9,651 nt of DNA from an uncultured Oscillospiraceae bacterium. GTDB lineage: Bacteria > Bacillota > Clostridia > Oscillospirales > Ruminococcaceae. The translations under genes and the position numbers were made by a program. Below are positions 6,475 to 9,651 of the stretch, in pieces. The stretch spans positions 1 through 9,651 of the forward strand of contig CAKQGD010000059.1 of the NCBI GenBank assembly GCA_934232845.1. Direction: 5' to 3'. Numbering within the stretch: position 1 is the stretch's first letter; each line of letters starts with the position of its first letter. Under the pieces are notes generated by a model that saw only the letters and a list, made by a program, of their open reading frames with translations, searched no databases and was not told the DNA's origin.

Positions 6475-7609
6475 TACCAAGGGACGCCATATTGTAGAAA
6501 AGGGCCTCCGCTACGTTCATAACGACGCATGCTACCCGGCTGTTCTTGTAATCGGTCAGCTGTTAGATGCGCTTGAGGGCGGAAAATATGATCCGGATCG
6601 TGTCGCACTGATGCTGATGCAGACGGGAGGCGGCTGCCGCGCGTCAAACTATGTTTCTCTGCTTCGCAAGGCGCTGCAGCGGGCGGGACATGAGAATGTC
6701 CCGGTACTGTCCTTTAATTTGGTTGGAATCGAAAAGAACCCCGGCTTTCAGCTGACGCTGCCTCTGCTGATCAAGATGCTGTATGCGGTGCTGTTCGGCG
6801 ATCTTTTGATGACGCTGACACAGCGTACCCGCCCCTACGAAACAGAGCCGGGCGCGGCGGAGCGTCTTGCCGAACAATGGACGAACCGCCTTGTCTGCGA
6901 GATGCAGAAAAGCCGAGTTAAGCTGCCGTATCGTTCTGTAAAAGAACTTTATGCTGAAATTGTGCGCGACTTTGCCGCTCTTCCGCTGAGCGGAGAACAA
7001 AAACCGCGTGTCGGTATTGTGGGAGAGATTTTTGTAAAGTTTTCTCCGCTGGGCAATAACAATCTTGAGGATTTTTTGATTTCCGAGGGAGCGGAGCCCG
7101 TGATGCCGGGGCTTCTGGATTTTTGCCTGTATGTGGTGTGCAACAGTATTTTTGACGCAAAACTTTACGGCCTGCGCCGAGTACAGGGAGCAGTCTACCG
7201 CATCGCTTATCGCTATCTGCTGAAAAAGCAGAGAGATCTGATTGCAGCCATCCGCAGCAACAGTAATTTTACACCGCCCACGGACTTCGCACATACCCGT
7301 TCGCTGGTGGACGGATACATGCATGTTGGGGCCAAGATGGGAGAAGGCTGGCTTTTGACAGCGGAAATGCTTGAACTGATCGATTCCGGTACGAAAAATG
7401 TAATTTGCACGCAGCCGTTTGGCTGTCTGCCGAATCATATTGTGGGAAAAGGAGTGATGAAGCACATTCGTGAAACACATCCCGACGCGAATCTCATCGC
7501 GATTGACTATGATCCGAGCGCGACTGCCATCAATCAGGAAAACCGCATAAAATTGATGCTTGCCAATGCCGCCCGTCAGGCGCAGGAAGAGCCTAAAAGA
7601 GGTATATAA
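6335..7609 (+). CDS. HgdB-like C-terminal lobe of an acyl-CoA dehydratase activase-related protein, 424 aa
   Basis: This looks like the C-terminal part of the long activase-related proteins, here encoded separately. It starts with FTKEMRKDYTILVP and continues with NDACYPAVL (C66), GGGCRASNY (C101), GIVGEIFVKFSPLGNNNLE and QPFGCLPNH (C364). C66, C101 and C364 are the best candidates for a three-cysteine FeS site like those in HgdA/HgdB-type subunits; C264, C269 and C358 are further cysteines. The ACYPA and FGC motifs echo those in the lobe of the upstream gene, suggesting two related lobes. The ATG at 6335 is chosen for the GGAGG 6 nt upstream; the frame extends back to an ATG at 6266, directly after an in-frame TAG at 6263-6265. 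The first 140 nt overlap the upstream gene in another frame (+1 relative to it). A terminator follows 16 nt after the stop. Soluble; no membrane segment or signal peptide. The substrate cannot be inferred. Confidence 0.88.
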   Translation: MNTENRVIFTKEMRKDYTILVPTMLPIHFRLIAEIMNRNGYHVEVLDTKGRHIVEKGLRYVHNDACYPAVLVIGQLLDALEGGKYDPDRVALMLMQTGGGCRASNYVSLLRKALQRAGHENVPVLSFNLVGIEKNPGFQLTLPLLIKMLYAVLFGDLLMTLTQRTRPYETEPGAAERLAEQWTNRLVCEMQKSRVKLPYRSVKELYAEIVRDFAALPLSGEQKPRVGIVGEIFVKFSPLGNNNLEDFLISEGAEPVMPGLLDFCLYVVCNSIFDAKLYGLRRVQGAVYRIAYRYLLKKQRDLIAAIRSNSNFTPPTDFAHTRSLVDGYMHVGAKMGEGWLLTAEMLELIDSGTKNVICTQPFGCLPNHIVGKGVMKHIRETHPDANLIAIDYDPSATAINQENRIKLMLANAARQAQEEPKRGI

Positions 7610-7625
7610 AAATTCAATAAAGCCC

Positions 7626-7661
7626 AAAGGCCCCTTCTTTACTCAGAGGAGGGCCTTTTCT
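7626..7661 (+). terminator. Rho-independent terminator of the activase pair
   Basis: AAAGGCCC (7626-7633) and GGGCCTTT (7651-7658) form a perfect 8-bp stem around a 17-nt loop, followed by a T-rich run (TTTTCTTATTT). It starts 16 nt after the stop of the upstream gene, on the right strand. Confidence 0.8.
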
Positions 7662-7746
7662 TATTTCTTAGTCTCCGCAAACAAAATAAGGTTCAAAAGC
7701 GGTCTTGTGTCCGAGGGAAGAGGTAAGAAACGGCGGAGAAGGCTAT

Positions 7747-7783
7747 AAAAAAGCACAGAGTCCTGCGGCTCTGTGCTTTTTTT
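7747..7783. terminator. Strong bidirectional terminator between convergent genes
   Basis: An A-run plus GCACAGAG (7747-7760) pairs perfectly with CTCTGTGC plus a T-run (7769-7782), a 14-bp stem with an 8-nt loop. Because the A and T runs flank the GC-rich core, the hairpin works on both strands. On the minus strand it lies 72 nt past the ABC-transporter stop and is that gene's likely terminator; on the plus strand it backs up the hairpin at 7626. The rest of the 246-bp convergent gap (7610-7855) shows no gene. Confidence 0.85.
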
Positions 7784-7855
7784 GACAAAAAGAAAATATG
7801 AAAAGTGATTTAGCTTTACAGAATTGACTTGGCCATATCAGTTAAAAAATGAACC

Positions 7856-9651
7856 TTAATCCAGTTCGGACGCACCGGTATAGAGCTGATAATACTTTCC
7901 TTTCTTTGCAATCAACTCCTCATGGTCGCCGCGCTCGATGATGCGTCCGTGCTCCAACACGAGAATCGCCTTGGCATTCTGTACCGTAGAGAGACGATGC
8001 GCAATGACAAAGACGGTGCGTCCTTCCATCAGGCGGTCCATACCGCGCTGAACAATCGCTTCGGTTCGTGTGTCGATGCTGGAGGTAGCTTCGTCGAGAA
8101 TCATTACGGGCGGGTCTGCTACCGCTGCGCGCGCAATCGAGAGAAGCTGACGCTGTCCCTGCGAAAGGCGGCCGCCGTCGCCGTCAATTTGTGTCTGATA
8201 TCCGTCGGGCAGGCGGGAGATGAAGCCGTGTGCGTTCGCCAGCTTTGCGGCGGCGATGCATTCCTCGTCCGTCGCATCCAGTCTGCCGTAGCGGATGTTG
8301 TCCAGAATCGTGCCGGTGAAAAGATTGACATCCTGCAGTACGACGCCGAGAGAGCGGCGCAGGTCGCTCTTTCGGATACGGGAAACATCAATGCCATCAT
8401 AGAGGATCTGGCCTTTCTGAATGTCGTAAAACCGGTTGATCAGGTTTGTGATCGTTGTTTTTCCCGCGCCGGTTGCGCCCACAAAAGCGATCTTCTGTCC
8501 CGGCTTTGCAAAGAGGGAAACGTCGTGCAGAACGGGATTTTCCTCCTCATAGCCGAAGGTTACGTCCACAAGGCGCACGTCGCCCTTCAATTCGGTATAG
8601 AGCACATCTCCGTTATCAAGCGTTTCTTTCCATGCCCAGAGATGTGTTTTTTCTTTTGTCTCCGCGAGGCGTCCGTTTTCTTTCACTGCGTTGACCAGTG
8701 TGACGGTGCCGAAGTCCTCCTCGGGTACTTCATCCATCAGGGTGAAAATACGCTGCGCGCCCGCCAACGCCATGATGATGGAATTAAGCTGCTGCGAAAT
8801 TTGACTGATCGGCATATTGAAGCTTTTGGAGAGCAGCAAAAAAGAAGCGATCGAACCGAGGGTAAGCGTGGAAACGCCGGAAAGCCCGATATTGGGCACG
8901 CCGGTCAAAGCAAGCATACTGCCGAGCACTGCAATCAGCACATACTGCAGATTACCCAGATTTGCCATAATCGGCATCAGCGTATTTGCGAAGCGGTTGG
9001 CGCTGGCGGCATTTTGAAAGAGCTGTTCGTTCTTTTGATCAAAATCGGCTTTGGAAGCTTCCTCGTGACAGAAGACCTTGACGACACGCTGGCCGTTGAT
9101 CATTTCTTCGATATAACCGTTAACGTCGCCCAGCGAGCGCTGCTGTGCAACAAAGAATTTAGAGGATCTGCCGCCGAGTGTTTTGACAATTCGCATCATC
9201 AAGAATACAAAGACTGCAACGAACAGTGTCAGCCATATGCTCAAATACAGCATGGCGCAGAATACGGCCGTTACCGTGATCGCGGAAGAAAACATCTGCG
9301 GAATGCTCTGCGAGAGCATTTGACGCAGGGTATCCGTGTCGTTGGTATAGTGGCTCATGACGTCGCCGTGTGTATGCGTGTCAAAGTAGCGAATCGGCAG
9401 CCGCTGCATTTTCTGAAACATCTCGTCTCGGATTGTCTTGAGAACACCCTGCGAGATGCTGACCATGGTACGGTTGTAGAGAAAGGCGGAAAAAATGCCG
9501 ATAAGATAGATGACAGCCATGCGGCCGATCGCGCCAAGCAATTCGGTAAACACGGGAGAATCTTCAAGAAGCAGAGGAGCGATATAATCGTCAATCAGCG
9601 TTTGAATAAAAAGCGAACCGAAAACTCCTGCTACGGCGCTGATGATGATAC
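7856..9651 (-). CDS. ABC exporter half-transporter, membrane plus ATPase domain (5' end beyond window)
   Basis: About 597 codons to the TAA at 7856-7858 are visible. The frame runs through the right edge, so the GTG at 9551-9553 is internal and not the start; probably a few dozen N-terminal residues are missing. The membrane domain begins in or near its first helix (SAVAGVFGSLFIQTLIDDYI) and contains the remaining helices of a type I exporter. The nucleotide-binding domain is intact: Walker A GATGAGKT (8456-8479), Q-loop VLQD, signature LSQGQ (8153-8167), Walker B with catalytic Glu in MILDEATSS (Glu codon 8090-8092) and the H-loop His in IAHRLS (codon 7997-7999). LSQGQ replaces the usual LSGGQ. 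A roughly 40-residue insert separates the two domains (about 8586-8707). Such clostridial proteins usually pair with a second half-transporter in the same operon; the partner would lie upstream, outside the window. The substrate (drug, lipid or peptide) is unknown. Confidence 0.93.
   Translation of the reverse strand, partial: IIISAVAGVFGSLFIQTLIDDYIAPLLLEDSPVFTELLGAIGRMAVIYLIGIFSAFLYNRTMVSISQGVLKTIRDEMFQKMQRLPIRYFDTHTHGDVMSHYTNDTDTLRQMLSQSIPQMFSSAITVTAVFCAMLYLSIWLTLFVAVFVFLMMRIVKTLGGRSSKFFVAQQRSLGDVNGYIEEMINGQRVVKVFCHEEASKADFDQKNEQLFQNAASANRFANTLMPIMANLGNLQYVLIAVLGSMLALTGVPNIGLSGVSTLTLGSIASFLLLSKSFNMPISQISQQLNSIIMALAGAQRIFTLMDEVPEEDFGTVTLVNAVKENGRLAETKEKTHLWAWKETLDNGDVLYTELKGDVRLVDVTFGYEEENPVLHDVSLFAKPGQKIAFVGATGAGKTTITNLINRFYDIQKGQILYDGIDVSRIRKSDLRRSLGVVLQDVNLFTGTILDNIRYGRLDATDEECIAAAKLANAHGFISRLPDGYQTQIDGDGGRLSQGQRQLLSIARAAVADPPVMILDEATSSIDTRTEAIVQRGMDRLMEGRTVFVIAHRLSTVQNAKAILVLEHGRIIERGDHEELIAKKGKYYQLYTGASELD

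Noticed and set aside
6644..7627. A 327-codon open frame antisense to the second activase gene
   Set aside because: The plus strand here encodes a clear family-like protein. The antisense frame begins with a TTG in the terminator region, has no ribosome binding site and shows no recognisable motif.
7672..7739. TCTCCGC / GCGGAGA inverted repeat in the convergent gap
   Set aside because: It has only 7 bp of pairing across a loop of more than 50 nt, is not flanked by target-site-like repeats, and is easily explained by chance.

Overview
The window looks like chromosomal DNA from an anaerobic, low-to-moderate-GC Firmicute of the class Clostridia, perhaps an Oscillospiraceae-type gut organism. 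The reasons are a rubredoxin-first ('reverse') rubrerythrin, a very large CoA-dehydratase-activase-type protein, a clostridial-style ABC exporter, strong AGGAGG-type ribosome binding sites, and GC content that looks close to or a little above 50% by eye. Lineage is inferred from gene content; no rRNA or other marker gene is present.

Layout. Positions 1-1033 (minus strand) hold a compact three-gene unit: a 78-aa hydrophobic protein, a 129-aa putative ribbon-helix-helix protein, and the 5' part of a reverse rubrerythrin (NADH-linked peroxide/oxygen reductase) that runs off the left edge. A near-consensus promoter drives it, and its -35 box uses the stop codon of recG. Positions 1034-3070 (minus) are a complete recG. 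Positions 3071-3378 are a divergent, AT-rich intergenic gap with candidate promoters for both sides and a run of short palindromes. Positions 3379-7609 (plus) hold two overlapping genes that together cover what I recall as one ~1400-residue 'CoA-substrate-specific enzyme activase' protein in other Clostridia. They encode two HgdC-like ATPase/FeS activase domains, a cysteine cluster and two HgdB-like lobes. Positions 7610-7855 are a convergent gap with two strong hairpin terminators. Positions 7856-9651 (minus) are the 3' ~597 codons of an ABC exporter half-transporter that runs off the right edge.

How the parts may work together. The activase pair has the parts of an ATP-driven low-potential electron-transfer machine of the 2-hydroxyacyl-CoA dehydratase/benzoyl-CoA reductase type. 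No CoA-transferase, electron-transfer flavoprotein, ferredoxin or ordinary dehydratase subunit is encoded nearby, so its substrate cannot be read from context. The rubrerythrin unit would protect oxygen-sensitive FeS enzymes from peroxide and oxygen. It is only a neighbour across recG, and no functional link is shown.

Most interesting points: (1) the fission of the activase into two frames overlapping by 140 nt, with a well-placed internal ribosome binding site; (2) the tandem layout of two activase domains and two three-cysteine lobes; (3) the promoter built on the recG stop codon, with a dyad over its -10 box, upstream of the rubrerythrin unit. I found no CRISPR array, IS element, prophage, tRNA or recognisable riboswitch.
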